Positions 51,361 to 58,823 of a stretch of 58,823 nt of DNA are shown piece after piece. Under the pieces are notes generated by a model. The model searched no databases and was not told the DNA's origin. It saw nothing but the letters and a program-made list of their open reading frames with translations. The first letter of the stretch is position 1, and every line of letters begins with the position of its first letter. Both the position numbers and the translations under genes were made by a program. Source of the DNA: Streptomyces cellulosae (GTDB lineage: Bacteria; Actinomycetota; Actinomycetes; Streptomycetales; Streptomycetaceae); NCBI GenBank assembly GCA_014655195.1, contig BNBH01000037.1:1-58823 (forward strand). Reading direction: 5' to 3'.

Positions 51361-51972
51361 TCAGCTGTCGGCGCCCGTCCTGCCCCAGTCCGGGCCGACC
51401 CGGCCCCATTCCCGGTCCCAGCAGGCGTACCGGCTGCGGAGCATACGCCGCCGTATCAGGCGCCGGCCGCCCTCGAACAGTCCGGCGGCCAGCAGCGCGG
51501 CCCCCGCGCCCGCGAGCACCGCGTGCGCCGTGGCGGCGCCCGGCTCCAGCGGGCGCGCGACCCGGTCCCCCTGCCCGTCGGTCCATATGCGGAAGGTGTC
51601 GCCCGGCCGGGGGTCCGGCAGGCGCGCCTGCACGGCCTCCCGCCGGTCTGAGCCGTCCGGTGCGGTCCAGCGGGCCAGGACGCGGCTGCCCGGGTCTCCG
51701 CCGAGCAGTTCGGGGTCCGTGGCCGCCGGGGCCGGGTCCAGCTCGCGCACCACCGTGGCGGTGACCATGTGCCGGGACTGCTGCTGGGCGCGGACCGACC
51801 GCTGCAGCGACGTGTGCGCGGCGCTTCCGGCCAGGACGCCGATCAACGGCGCGGCGAGCGCGACCAGCAGGAGCACGACGAGCGCCAGCCAGGCCTCCGC
51901 GAGGTCGGTGGCGCGGCGCAGCGGGTTGCGCCGCCAGCGCCAGAGTCCGCTCACCGCCCGCACGGCACGCAC
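51361..51972 (-). CDS. Rv1733c-like membrane protein
   Basis: 203 aa. Two membrane helices (about 28-50 and 148-168) flank an extracytoplasmic domain with TATVVRELDPAPAATDPELLGG, RVLARWTAPDGSDRREAVQA and GDTFRIWTDGQGD. The fold order and the WRWRRNPLRRATDLAEAWLAL entry match the actinobacterial family typified by the mycobacterial antigen Rv1733c. Function unknown. GTG start after GGGGAGGGG. It lies 124 bp upstream of the AAA gene on the same strand. Confidence 0.85.
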   Translation of the reverse strand: MRAVRAVSGLWRWRRNPLRRATDLAEAWLALVVLLLVALAAPLIGVLAGSAAHTSLQRSVRAQQQSRHMVTATVVRELDPAPAATDPELLGGDPGSRVLARWTAPDGSDRREAVQARLPDPRPGDTFRIWTDGQGDRVARPLEPGAATAHAVLAGAGAALLAAGLFEGGRRLIRRRMLRSRYACWDREWGRVGPDWGRTGADS

Positions 51973-52073
51973 CCCCTCCCCGGTTCTCCCACCGATCCCT
52001 CACGCTGCCCAACGCGCCGGAACGGTCCGGGGTTCCCGGGCCGCGCGACCGCGCTCGAAGGGCTGAGCGCGCG

Positions 52074-52901
52074 TCAGGCCACGACCTCCAGCGGATCGCC
52101 GACGCGGAGGGTGCCGGGGGAGACGGGCACCAGGTTCACGCCGAAGAGGAGCCGGCCGCCGACGGACCGGTGACGGCCCAGGGTGTGCAGCGGCTCGCGT
52201 CCGCGGCGGGCGGTGTCCTGGTCGGTGGTGGTGACCACGCACCGTCCGCTCGGCTTGGGCGCCCGGAACGTCATCTCGCCGACGGTGACACGCGTCCAGC
52301 CGTCCTCCTCCCACGCCTCGGTCCCCTCGACGACCACGTTGGGCCGGAAGCGGCTCATCGGCAGCGGGCCCTCGTGCGCGTGCTCGCCCCGCGCGATCAG
52401 GGAGTTGAGCCGGTCCAGGGAGGCGGTCGTGGTGAGCAGCAGCGGGTAGCCGTCGGCGAACGTGACCGTCTCGCCCGGCAGCGCGTACTCGGGGTCCACC
52501 GGGCGCCGCACGGCCGGGTCGTCGAGGTGCACCAGCCGCACCGGGGTGTCCAGGAAGTCGCTGCACCACGCGTGCACGGCGGCGTCCTCGGCGGGGACGA
52601 CCTCCACCTTGTCGCCGAAGACGTCCGCCGCGACGGTCGCGCCGGGCGCCGGCACGGGCACGCTGACGGGATGTCGTCCGGGCGCGGACAGCACGACGCC
52701 GCCGCCGGGCAGCGGCTCGGCGACGGCGAGGGCCAGGCGCGGATGGCGGCGCTGCGTGACGACCTTTCCCCCGTCGTCGATCAGCGTCCAGCGCCGGTCA
52801 CCGGCCGGACCCCGGCGCTCCACGGCGACCTCCCGGAGCGGCAGGCTCCGGAAGGCCTTGACCGGATGAACGTGGATCGAGCGCACGCGAGCGTTCCCCA
52901 T
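52074..52901 (-). CDS. MOSC domain-containing protein (YcbX-like)
   Basis: 275 aa. The MOSC_N beta-barrel starts VRSIHVHPVKAFRSLPLREVAVERRGPAGDRRWTLID. The MOSC domain from about residue 125 contains MSRFRPNVVVEG and the conserved cysteine of PSGRCVVTTTDQDT that carries the molybdenum cofactor ligand in mARC/YcbX proteins. It probably reduces N-hydroxylated compounds using Moco. The cysteine and Arg-Pro-Asn motif are intact. ATG at 52901; no strong ribosome site. Downstream genes on the same strand are not clearly related. Confidence 0.92.
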   Translation of the reverse strand: MGNARVRSIHVHPVKAFRSLPLREVAVERRGPAGDRRWTLIDDGGKVVTQRRHPRLALAVAEPLPGGGVVLSAPGRHPVSVPVPAPGATVAADVFGDKVEVVPAEDAAVHAWCSDFLDTPVRLVHLDDPAVRRPVDPEYALPGETVTFADGYPLLLTTTASLDRLNSLIARGEHAHEGPLPMSRFRPNVVVEGTEAWEEDGWTRVTVGEMTFRAPKPSGRCVVTTTDQDTARRGREPLHTLGRHRSVGGRLLFGVNLVPVSPGTLRVGDPLEVVA

Positions 52902-52961
52902 GGGCTCATCGTGCCATCACCGGACGACGGCCCCGCGGCCCGCTCGGTGTGTTTCGGCCGC

Positions 52962-53399
52962 TCAGTACCCCCGGTACTGCTGGTTGTTGTACGGGTCCTG
53001 GTACGGCGCGGGCGCCGGCCGCGGGGCGGCCGCTGGACGCATCGCCTCGTACCCGGCGGGCTGCGGCTGACGCGGCGGCTGCGGCTGGGGGCCGGGATAG
53101 CCGCGCGGCGCGGTGGCCTGCTGCGGGATGTACGCCGTGTGCGCCTGCTGGAGCGGGGCGGGCTGCGGCGCGGCGGGCTGGGGGTAGCCGTAGGACGGCT
53201 GGGACGGTGCCGCCGGGAGGGCCGGCAACGCCGAGGGAAGCGCGGGCAGGTGACTGGCCGGCGCCTCGTACGCGGCGGGGACCCGGATCGGGGCGATCTG
53301 CGGGGTGCCCCGCTCGGCCACGAGCGAGTCGTAGATCGGGGTGTCCGGGAAGGCAGCGGAGGAGTAGCCGCCGCCATACATGGAGCGGGGGGAGGTCAT
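52962..53399 (-). CDS. Pro/Gln/Tyr-rich low-complexity protein (DUF6643-like)
   Basis: 145 aa. A conserved start MTSPRSMYGGGYSSAAFPDTPIYDSLVAERGTPQIAPIRVP is followed by about 100 residues of Pro, Gln, Ala and Tyr (GYPQPAAPQPAP, APYQDPYNNQQYRGY). The opening matches what I recall of the streptomycete DUF6643 family. No membrane segment. The mRNA may be nearly leaderless: a TTAACTT stretch, -10-like, lies just upstream and there is no ribosome site. It is divergent from the TerD-type gene; the 300-bp region between (53400-53699) is AT-richer and must hold both promoters, with no gene visible. Confidence 0.7.
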   Translation of the reverse strand: MTSPRSMYGGGYSSAAFPDTPIYDSLVAERGTPQIAPIRVPAAYEAPASHLPALPSALPALPAAPSQPSYGYPQPAAPQPAPLQQAHTAYIPQQATAPRGYPGPQPQPPRQPQPAGYEAMRPAAAPRPAPAPYQDPYNNQQYRGY

Positions 53400-53699
53400 G
53401 GCACATAAGTTAAGCCCACGATGTGCTGGTTGGGGAGACCGATAAGAGGGTTGTTTTCCGCGCCCTGGGTGACTGGCGATCCCCAATGCGAGCGAAATTA
53501 TGGAAAACGGGCGTACCGTCGGGCGAATTTCGTGTAAAGGCCGAGTTCCGGGGCCGTTACCGGCGGTCGCAGGGGTGGCCGTCGTGTGGTTCCCGTCCGC
53601 GGGCGTGGGCGCCCCACGCGCGGGGGATTAGGTTGGGCGGACGCACACCGACGGATGCCGGGGCTCGCCCGGCGCGGCGACCTGTGATGGGGGCGGGAC

Positions 53700-54974
53700 A
53701 TGTCCATGCCGAAGGGATCGAACACACCGGTGCCGGCCACGGCACTCCGGGTCGACGTGGGCTGGCGTTCCGGCCCCGGCGTGCCCGACGCGGACGCCTC
53801 GGCGCTGCTGCTGGCCGGCGGCAAGGTCCGCTCCGACGGCGACTTCGTCTTCTACAACCAGCCCGCCCACGCCTCCGGCGCCGTGCGCCACGAGGGCAAG
53901 CGGCAGGACGGGGGCCACGTCACCGACACCCTGCTCGTCGACCTCACGCGCGTCGAGCCCGGCATCGAGACCGTCATCCTGGCCGCCTCCAGCGACGGCG
54001 GCGCCTTCGGGCAGGTCCCCGGCCTCTACATCGAGGTGAAGGACGCGGCGAACGGCGCCGTGGCCGCCCGCTTCGACAGCACCGGCGCCACCACCGAGAC
54101 CGCCTTCGTGCTCGGCGAGTTCTACCGCCGCCAGGGCGCCTGGAAGTTCCGCGCCGTGGGACAGGGCTACAGCAGCGGGCTCGAGGGCCTCGCCACCGAC
54201 TACGGCATCACCGTGGACGAACCGCAGCACGCCGCACCGCCCGCCGCGCCCGTGGCGCCCCCGGCCGCCCCGCCGGCCGCGCCTCCGGTCACCGTGCCGC
54301 AGCCCCCGCCCCCGCCCGTCGCACCCCCGGCGCCCGTCCAGCTCACCAAGGTGACGCTCACCAAGGCGGCGCCCTCCGTGTCGCTGACCAAGCAGGGCGG
54401 CACCTCGGGCTCCCTGCACGTCAACCTCAACTGGGAGGTGCGCAAGCAGTTCTCCGGCTGGGCCGCCAAGCTGGGCCGCCCGGTCGCCATGCACGCCGAC
54501 CTCGACCTCGACCTGTGCGCCCTGTGGGAGCTCACCGACGGCAGAAAGGGCGTCGTCCAGGCCCTCGGCAACGCCTTCGGCTCGCTGCACCAGCCGCCGT
54601 TCATCCACCTCGACGGCGACGACCGCACCGGCGCCTCGGCGAGCGGCGAGAACCTCACCGTCAACCTCGACCACAAGCACCAGTTCCGGCGCATCCTCGT
54701 CTTCGTCACCATCTACGAGGGCGCCCGCTCCTTCGCCGACCTGCACGCGACGGTCACCCTCAGCCCGCAGCACGGCGCGCCCATCGACTTCTCCCTCGAC
54801 GAGTGCACCGTCCCCTCCACGGTGTGCGCACTCGCGCTCATCACCAACAACGGCGGCGACCTGGTCGTCCAGCGCGAGGCCCGCTACCTCGTCCCCGAGC
54901 GCGGTGTCAGTCCGCAGCGCACCGTCGACCACGCCTACGGCTGGGGCATGAACTGGACGCCCGGCCGCAAGTGA
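53700..54974 (+). CDS. Two-domain TerD family protein
   Basis: 424 aa. The N-terminal TerD domain (about 1-172) has LRVDVGWRS, LLAGGKVRSDGDFVFYNQP with its acidic calcium site, and VDLTRVEPGIETVILAAS. A Pro/Ala linker (about 175-213) leads to a second TerD-like half (about 214-424): VSLTKQGGTSGSLHVNLNW, LDLDLCALWELTDGRKGVVQALG and HLDGDDRTGASASGENLTVNLDH, where the acidic loops suggest calcium. TerD proteins take part in tellurite or stress response and membrane-associated complexes. It stands alone here without terZABCE neighbours. Confidence 0.9.
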   Translation: MSMPKGSNTPVPATALRVDVGWRSGPGVPDADASALLLAGGKVRSDGDFVFYNQPAHASGAVRHEGKRQDGGHVTDTLLVDLTRVEPGIETVILAASSDGGAFGQVPGLYIEVKDAANGAVAARFDSTGATTETAFVLGEFYRRQGAWKFRAVGQGYSSGLEGLATDYGITVDEPQHAAPPAAPVAPPAAPPAAPPVTVPQPPPPPVAPPAPVQLTKVTLTKAAPSVSLTKQGGTSGSLHVNLNWEVRKQFSGWAAKLGRPVAMHADLDLDLCALWELTDGRKGVVQALGNAFGSLHQPPFIHLDGDDRTGASASGENLTVNLDHKHQFRRILVFVTIYEGARSFADLHATVTLSPQHGAPIDFSLDECTVPSTVCALALITNNGGDLVVQREARYLVPERGVSPQRTVDHAYGWGMNWTPGRK

Positions 54975-54996
54975 CGGACGGTCAGGCCCGCGTCCC

Positions 54997-56238
54997 TCAG
55001 GCCTCCTCCACGGCGGCCTCCGGGCGGGCGTAGGTGCGGCCCTTCCAGGCGGCGCCACGCCCGCGGCGGTGCTGCACCGCCGAGTCCACCGTCATCAGCA
55101 GATAGAGGAACGCGGTCACCGGCAGCAGCGGCGCGAGCCACAGCGGCTGCCGGTAGTACCGCAGCATCGGGACGTACGTCCCCGTCATCACCAGCCACGC
55201 CGCCCCGCCCAGCAGCGGGCACGGCACACTCCCGGCCGCCGCGCCCACGGCCACCGCGGCCGGCGGCACCAGGTACACCAGCGCCAGACCGGCGACCGTC
55301 CCCGCCAGCAGCAGCGGACTGTGCCGCAGTTGCGCGTACGCGCTCCGCGACACCATGCGCCACAGGTCGCCCAGCCGCGGATAGGGGCGCACGCTGTCCA
55401 CGCCGTCCGCGAGGCCCAGCCAGATCCGCCCGCCGCTCCGCTTGACCGCGCGGGCCACGGCCACGTCGTCGATCACCGCGTGCCGCACGGCGTCCGGGAT
55501 CCGCGCCCGCGCGGCGGCGTCGGCGCGCAGCAGCACGCAGCCGCCCGCCGCCGCGGCCGTCCGCGACCCCGGCCGGGAGATCCGTCGGAACGGGTAGAGC
55601 TGCGCGAAGAAGTACACGAACGCCGGCACGACCAGCCGCTCCCACACGCTCTCCACCCGCAGCCGCGCCATCTGCGACACCAGGTCGAACCCGCCGGTCC
55701 GCGCCGCCGTCACCAGCCGCCGCAGACTGTCCGGGGCGTGCGCGATGTCGGCGTCCGTCAGCAGCAGGTACTCCGGGTCCCGGGCGCGGGCCGCCTCCGT
55801 GCCGTGCCGCACCGCCCACAACTTGCCCGTCCACCCGGACGGCGGCTCCCCGGGCGAGGCCACGGTCAGCGGGAGTCCGCCCCGCCGCCGCGCCAGCTCC
55901 CGGGCGAGGTCCCCGGTGCCGTCCGTGCTGCCGTCGTCGACGAGGAAAACCTCCGCCCGGCCCGGATAGTCCTGCGCGAGCAGCGACGGCAGGCTCGCGG
56001 GCAGCACCGCCGCCTCGTCCCGCGCGGGCACCACCACGCACACGTGCGGCCACACATCGGGCCCCACATCCGGCCGCACATCAGGTTCGCGCGACGCCGG
56101 AAGCCGTACGTCCGTGCGCCAGAACCACCCCTGGAACAGCAGCAGCCACAGCCAGGCGGCGAGGGACACGGCGGCACTCCACACGACGGCGCTCACGTCC
56201 CGCAGTCTGCCCCACGGCACCGCCCCGTAGCGGCTCAT
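54997..56238 (-). CDS. HpnB-like membrane glycosyltransferase
   Basis: 413 aa. One helix (about 17-38) precedes a GT-A domain with VCVVVPARDEAAVLPASLPSLLAQDYP, VFLVDDGSTDGTG and the DxD-type LLLTDADIAHAPDSLRRLV. The late IDDVAVARAVKRSGGRIWLGLADG and two or three C-terminal helices complete a family 2 enzyme. The sequence order matches the hopene-associated glycosyltransferase HpnB. No hopanoid gene is in the window, so an HpnB role is tentative. Its ATG is only 16 bp from the divergent racemase-like gene. Confidence 0.88.
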   Translation of the reverse strand: MSRYGAVPWGRLRDVSAVVWSAAVSLAAWLWLLLFQGWFWRTDVRLPASREPDVRPDVGPDVWPHVCVVVPARDEAAVLPASLPSLLAQDYPGRAEVFLVDDGSTDGTGDLARELARRRGGLPLTVASPGEPPSGWTGKLWAVRHGTEAARARDPEYLLLTDADIAHAPDSLRRLVTAARTGGFDLVSQMARLRVESVWERLVVPAFVYFFAQLYPFRRISRPGSRTAAAAGGCVLLRADAAARARIPDAVRHAVIDDVAVARAVKRSGGRIWLGLADGVDSVRPYPRLGDLWRMVSRSAYAQLRHSPLLLAGTVAGLALVYLVPPAAVAVGAAAGSVPCPLLGGAAWLVMTGTYVPMLRYYRQPLWLAPLLPVTAFLYLLMTVDSAVQHRRGRGAAWKGRTYARPEAAVEEA

Positions 56239-56242
56239 CGTC

Positions 56243-56248
56243 TATCGT
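56243..56248 (+). promoter_or_regulatory. Possible -10 element of a leaderless racemase-like transcript
   Basis: TATCGT lies 6 bases before the GTG at 56255, in the 16-bp gap between divergent start codons. This spacing fits a leaderless mRNA starting at or beside the GTG. Low certainty. Confidence 0.35.
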
Positions 56249-56254
56249 GGCCGG

Positions 56255-57049
56255 GTGAAGATCGCGCTCATGGACTCCGGAATCGGACTGCTGGCGGCCA
56301 CCGCCGCGGTACGGCGACTGCGCCCCGACGCCGATCTGGTGCTCTCCCTCGACCCCGACGGCATGCCCTGGGGACCGAGGACGCCCGCCGACCTCACCCG
56401 GCGCGCCCTGGCCGTCGCCGAGGCGGCCGCCGTGCACCGGCCCGACGCCCTGATCGTCGGCTGCAACACGGCCACCGTGCACGCCCTCACCGCCCTGCGC
56501 TCCCGCCACGAGCCCGACCTGCCGGTCGTCGGCACCGTCCCCGCCATCAAACCGGCCGCGGCCGGCGGCGGCCCGCTCGCCATCTGGGCCACCCCCGCCA
56601 CCACGGGCAGCCCCTACCAGAGCGACCTGATCAAGCGGTTCGCCGCGGACGTCACCGTCACCGAGGTGCCCTGCTGGGGACTGGCCGAGGCCGTGGAGCG
56701 CGCGGACGACGCCGCGATCGACGATGCCGTCGCCGCGGCCGCCGCGCTCACCCCGCACGACGTCACCACCGTGGTCCTCGGCTGCACCCACTACGAGCTG
56801 GTCGCCGACCGCATCCGCGCCGCCGTGCCCAGCCCCGGACCGCAGCCGCTCGCCCTGCACGGCTCCGCCGGCGCGGTGGCCGCCCAGGCCCTGCGGCGGC
56901 TCGGCGAGCAGCCCGCCCCCGACGCCCCCGCCACCGGCACGCTGACCGTGCTGCTCAGCGGACGCCCGGGCGCACTGCCCGAGGCCGCCCTCACCTATCC
57001 GGAGGGCGGACTCCTCCAGGCGGCCGTCCCCGCCCGGACGGCCCAGTAA
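56255..57049 (+). CDS. Glutamate/aspartate racemase family protein
   Basis: 264 aa. The Asp/Glu racemase motifs are all present: LMDSGIGLLA near the start, LIVGCNTATVHAL with the first catalytic cysteine and VLGCTHYELVADRI with the second. It lacks the usual DSGIGGLTV spelling of housekeeping MurI, so it may be a paralogue supplying D-amino acids for another purpose. GTG start without a ribosome site, possibly leaderless. It is divergent from the glycosyltransferase gene, whose start is 16 bp away. Confidence 0.85.
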   Translation: MKIALMDSGIGLLAATAAVRRLRPDADLVLSLDPDGMPWGPRTPADLTRRALAVAEAAAVHRPDALIVGCNTATVHALTALRSRHEPDLPVVGTVPAIKPAAAGGGPLAIWATPATTGSPYQSDLIKRFAADVTVTEVPCWGLAEAVERADDAAIDDAVAAAAALTPHDVTTVVLGCTHYELVADRIRAAVPSPGPQPLALHGSAGAVAAQALRRLGEQPAPDAPATGTLTVLLSGRPGALPEAALTYPEGGLLQAAVPARTAQ

Positions 57050-57098
57050 CGCCCCGCGACGCGGTACCGGCACAGCGGAACCTGAGTAACCTCGAGGC

Positions 57099-57641
57099 AT
57101 GAGGGACCACCGCTCAGGCGAGCACGGCCCGTACTCCGAGGTCTGGACCGGTCGCGCGACCGCCCGCTTCCAGTGGCTGCTGGCGCTGATCGGCGCCGCC
57201 TGCATGGCGCTCGGCATCGGTCTGGCCGTCGACTCCGCGTGGACGTCCGGGGTCGCGCCGCTCGCCATGGCCGTCGTCGGCTGCATCGCGGCCGGCCTCC
57301 TGGTGCTGTTCGGCACCCTCGCCTTCGTACACGTCGCGCTGCGGGTCGACGCGGACCACCTCGAAGTGCGCTGCGGCCACATCGGCGTGCCGCGCCGCCG
57401 CATCCCGCTGTCCCACGTCGCCGGCGCCGACTTCGTCCCCCACGTCACGCCCCGCCACTGGGGCGGCTGGGGCTATCGCTGGCGCCCCGAGAAGGGCACG
57501 GCCGTCGTCGTCCGCCGCGGCGAGGGGCTCGTCCTCCGCCTCGCGGACGGTCACACCTTCACGGTGACGGTGGACGACGCGGAGGCGGCGGTCCGCGTGA
57601 TCCGCGACCGGTTGCGGCTGGGGCGGACGGACAAGGTCTGA
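57099..57641 (+). CDS. Two-helix membrane protein with a PH-like domain
   Basis: 180 aa. Two membrane helices (about 25-45 and 52-78) are followed by a beta-rich cytoplasmic domain: VALRVDADHLEVRCGHIGVPRRRIPLSHVAGADFV, then GTAVVVRRGEGLVLRLADGHTFTVTVDDAEAAVRVIRDRL. The order, especially the I-x-x-x-x-V-xx-A linker and final helix, resembles bacterial PH (bPH) domains. Function unknown. It lies 49 bp after the racemase-like gene on the same strand and is followed at once by a UUCG hairpin. Confidence 0.75.
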   Translation: MRDHRSGEHGPYSEVWTGRATARFQWLLALIGAACMALGIGLAVDSAWTSGVAPLAMAVVGCIAAGLLVLFGTLAFVHVALRVDADHLEVRCGHIGVPRRRIPLSHVAGADFVPHVTPRHWGGWGYRWRPEKGTAVVVRRGEGLVLRLADGHTFTVTVDDAEAAVRVIRDRLRLGRTDKV

Positions 57642-57644
57642 GCG

Positions 57645-57660
57645 GCGCGCTTCGGCGCGC
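57645..57660 (+). terminator. UUCG-loop hairpin after the PH-like gene
   Basis: GCGCGC-TTCG-GCGCGC is a perfect 6-bp stem with a stable UUCG tetraloop, beginning 4 bases after the stop codon. Confidence 0.7.
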
Positions 57661-57997
57661 GGCAGCCTTCGGACCGGCTGGGCGTGAGTCGCCCCCTGCG
57701 CTGGGACGCGGCGCTGGTCGTCGTACGCGCGTCCCGGGCAGCTCGTGGGGCGCTGCCACCCGGCGCTGCCAGCCGAGTGGCCCGCCGGGCGGCGGTCGGG
57801 GCCGGGGCACGCATCTGTCAGCAGGCGCGGGCACGCATCACGTGGCGGGACGGTGTTCGCGGTCCGCGCGGGTGAGGTCGCAGTCCGGGGCGCATGCCCG
57901 GCCCCGGCACCACGGCAGCTGGGGCGCGGGACATGAGTCACGGGGGACACGTCGTCCCCGTACCGCTGCGGCTCGTGAGCGAGTCACGATCCGGACT
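57661..57997. other. Non-coding intergenic region with short repeats
   Basis: I see no supported gene in this gap. GGGCACGCATC is repeated exactly at 57805-57815 and 57829-57839, and a GGGGCGCATGC element at 57887-57897 matches the repeat core found near 5718 and 5852. Confidence 0.5.
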
Positions 57998-58823
57998 TCA
58001 CCGAACGGCCCCTCCCCGTACCTCCCCCGCGCGGCGCGCCGTGTCCAGGGCGTACGGCCGGGACGTGGCGAGGCCCGCCAGGTAGCCCGTGCCCACTGCT
58101 ACCGCCGTGAAGCTGAGGGCGTTGCCCACCGTGGCGACCGTCGCCAGCGCCGTAAGAGCGACGGCCGCCGTCAGTACCAACGGTGTCGGGCGCGGGCTGC
58201 GCCACAGGGCGTACAGCAGCCAGCCGAACGCCGCCGCCAGCAGCAGCACCCCGACGACGCCCTGTTCCGCAGCGAGCTGGAGCGGAGCGGAGTGCGGCTT
58301 GCCGTCGGACATCGGCGACCCGAGCGCCGCCGCGCTCAGCTCGCCGAAGCGCCCCGGTCCCACGCCCAGGCCCGCGTGCGTGCGGGCCAGGTCGAGCGCG
58401 TCGTGCCACAACGCCACCCGGTGCGGGGTGAGCCGCCCTTCCAGCGACGCGGCGAAACCTTCCGGCACCGCGCTCCCGGCGACGGCCCAGGTCAGCCCGG
58501 CCACCCCGGCGGTGATCACGCCCAGCCCGACGAGGGCGACGCCCCGGCGGCGTACCCGGCCGGCGGCCAGCGAGCCCGCCAGCACCACCGTCGCGGCCAC
58601 GCACCCCGTGACCGAGCCCAGCACCGACGCCGTCACCGCGATGCCCGCCGCGAGCAGCCGCATCGCCGACCGCACCGCGGGCCCGGAGGCCGCCCAGGCC
58701 GCGCAGCAGGCGGCGCCCGCCGACAGGATCACCACGGCGGTCGTCGCCCCGGCGTGCCCGAGCGGAGCGGTGATCTGCGGGCCCGGCGCCAGATGCGGCA
58801 CCCAGGCCGTCAGCCCGATCCCG
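57998..58823 (-). CDS. O-antigen ligase-like membrane protein, truncated at the window edge
   Basis: Partial: the 5' end lies beyond base 58823 and 274 residues are visible. About seven hydrophobic helices are present. The large loop contains LEGRLTPHRVALWHDALDLARTHAGLGVGPGRFGEL and PHSAPLQLAAEQGVVGVLL, the Wzy_C/WaaL signature in which the R-x-xx-W-x-xA and H-x-x-xLQ-xxAE-x-G residues are conserved. It probably joins glycan chains in the membrane. The GTG at 58801 is unlikely to be the true start because the frame is open to the edge and lies inside the helical region. An exact family assignment would need the missing half. Confidence 0.85.
   Translation of the reverse strand, partial: GIGLTAWVPHLAPGPQITAPLGHAGATTAVVILSAGAACCAAWAASGPAVRSAMRLLAAGIAVTASVLGSVTGCVAATVVLAGSLAAGRVRRRGVALVGLGVITAGVAGLTWAVAGSAVPEGFAASLEGRLTPHRVALWHDALDLARTHAGLGVGPGRFGELSAAALGSPMSDGKPHSAPLQLAAEQGVVGVLLLAAAFGWLLYALWRSPRPTPLVLTAAVALTALATVATVGNALSFTAVAVGTGYLAGLATSRPYALDTARRAGEVRGGAVR

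Noticed and set aside
53700..54974. TerD protein as part of a tellurite-resistance or phage-defence island
   Set aside because: No terZABCE, nuclease, ATP-grasp or other ter-associated gene lies nearby; a single TerD-type protein is common in streptomycetes.
54997..56238. HpnB-like glycosyltransferase as a sign of a hopanoid cluster
   Set aside because: No squalene-hopene cyclase, Hpn or isoprenoid gene is within reach in the window.

Overview
The window is 58.8 kb of very GC-rich DNA from an actinomycete, almost certainly a Streptomyces chromosome. Support comes from the extreme G/C bias at third codon positions, GTG starts, mycothiol- and F420-type enzymes, a class F sortase, a CebR-type operator and a single TTA (bldA) leucine codon in the whole window. 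I see no tRNA, rRNA, insertion sequence, phage gene, CRISPR array or biosynthetic gene cluster. About fifty genes are packed on both strands in short operons. Every functional call below rests on reading motifs in the translated sequence; no database search was possible.

Layout. 1-6.3 kb: the 3' end of etfA with a strong terminator, a citrate-lyase-like aldolase (DUF6986 type), a DUF2975 membrane protein with an overlapping XRE regulator, and a LacI regulator divergent from a ROK sugar kinase with a shared palindrome. 6.3-11.8 kb: a P-loop kinase-Nudix fusion, an M20 dipeptidase divergent from a geranylgeranyl-reductase-like flavoprotein, and a deazaflavin-dependent oxidoreductase divergent from a TetR regulator. 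12.2-17.5 kb: a NarL-type two-component system, a mycothiol-dependent isomerase-like protein, a short-chain dehydrogenase and an MFS transporter. 17.7-22.1 kb: a cell-surface protein with a class F sortase, then a mannan-degrading operon (SGNH/CE3-like esterase plus GH5 mannanase, each with a cellulose-binding CBM2) behind a CebR box.

22.2-28.6 kb: a tripartite tricarboxylate transporter operon tctCBA with a divergent CitB-type response regulator that lacks its kinase, then a Gfo/Idh/MocA dehydrogenase plus PmoA-like pair behind a LacI-type operator. 28.8-33.4 kb: a PAP2 phosphatase, then copper resistance (CopA ATPase divergent from a His-rich exported protein, with CsoR-like boxes between) and a small two-cysteine secreted peptide. 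33.4-39.7 kb: a GH15 enzyme, an RlmG-type methyltransferase, an operon-like ROK regulator / hydroxyisobutyrate-dehydrogenase-like / F420-binding trio, and a SHOCT protein. 39.9-46.1 kb: an exported peptidoglycan amidase, an anti-sigma-type ATPase, a small unknown protein, a Cds1-like cysteine desulfhydrase, an SRPBCC protein and a DeoR regulator.

46.4-58.8 kb holds the least conventional proteins: a hydrolase whose alpha/beta fold appears to be split by many membrane helices, a beta-helix protein fused to a CbxX-type AAA ATPase, an Rv1733c-like membrane protein, a MOSC protein, a Pro/Gln-rich DUF6643-like protein divergent from a two-domain TerD protein, an HpnB-like glycosyltransferase only 16 bp from a divergent glutamate-racemase-like gene, a PH-like membrane protein, and a truncated O-antigen-ligase-like protein at the edge.

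The clearest integrated unit is the polysaccharide operon: its first gene carries both a CebR operator just before the start and a TTA codon at position 12, so substrate sensing and developmental (bldA) control may meet at one gene. The other layered regulatory sites are palindromes in most divergent promoters, listed individually.
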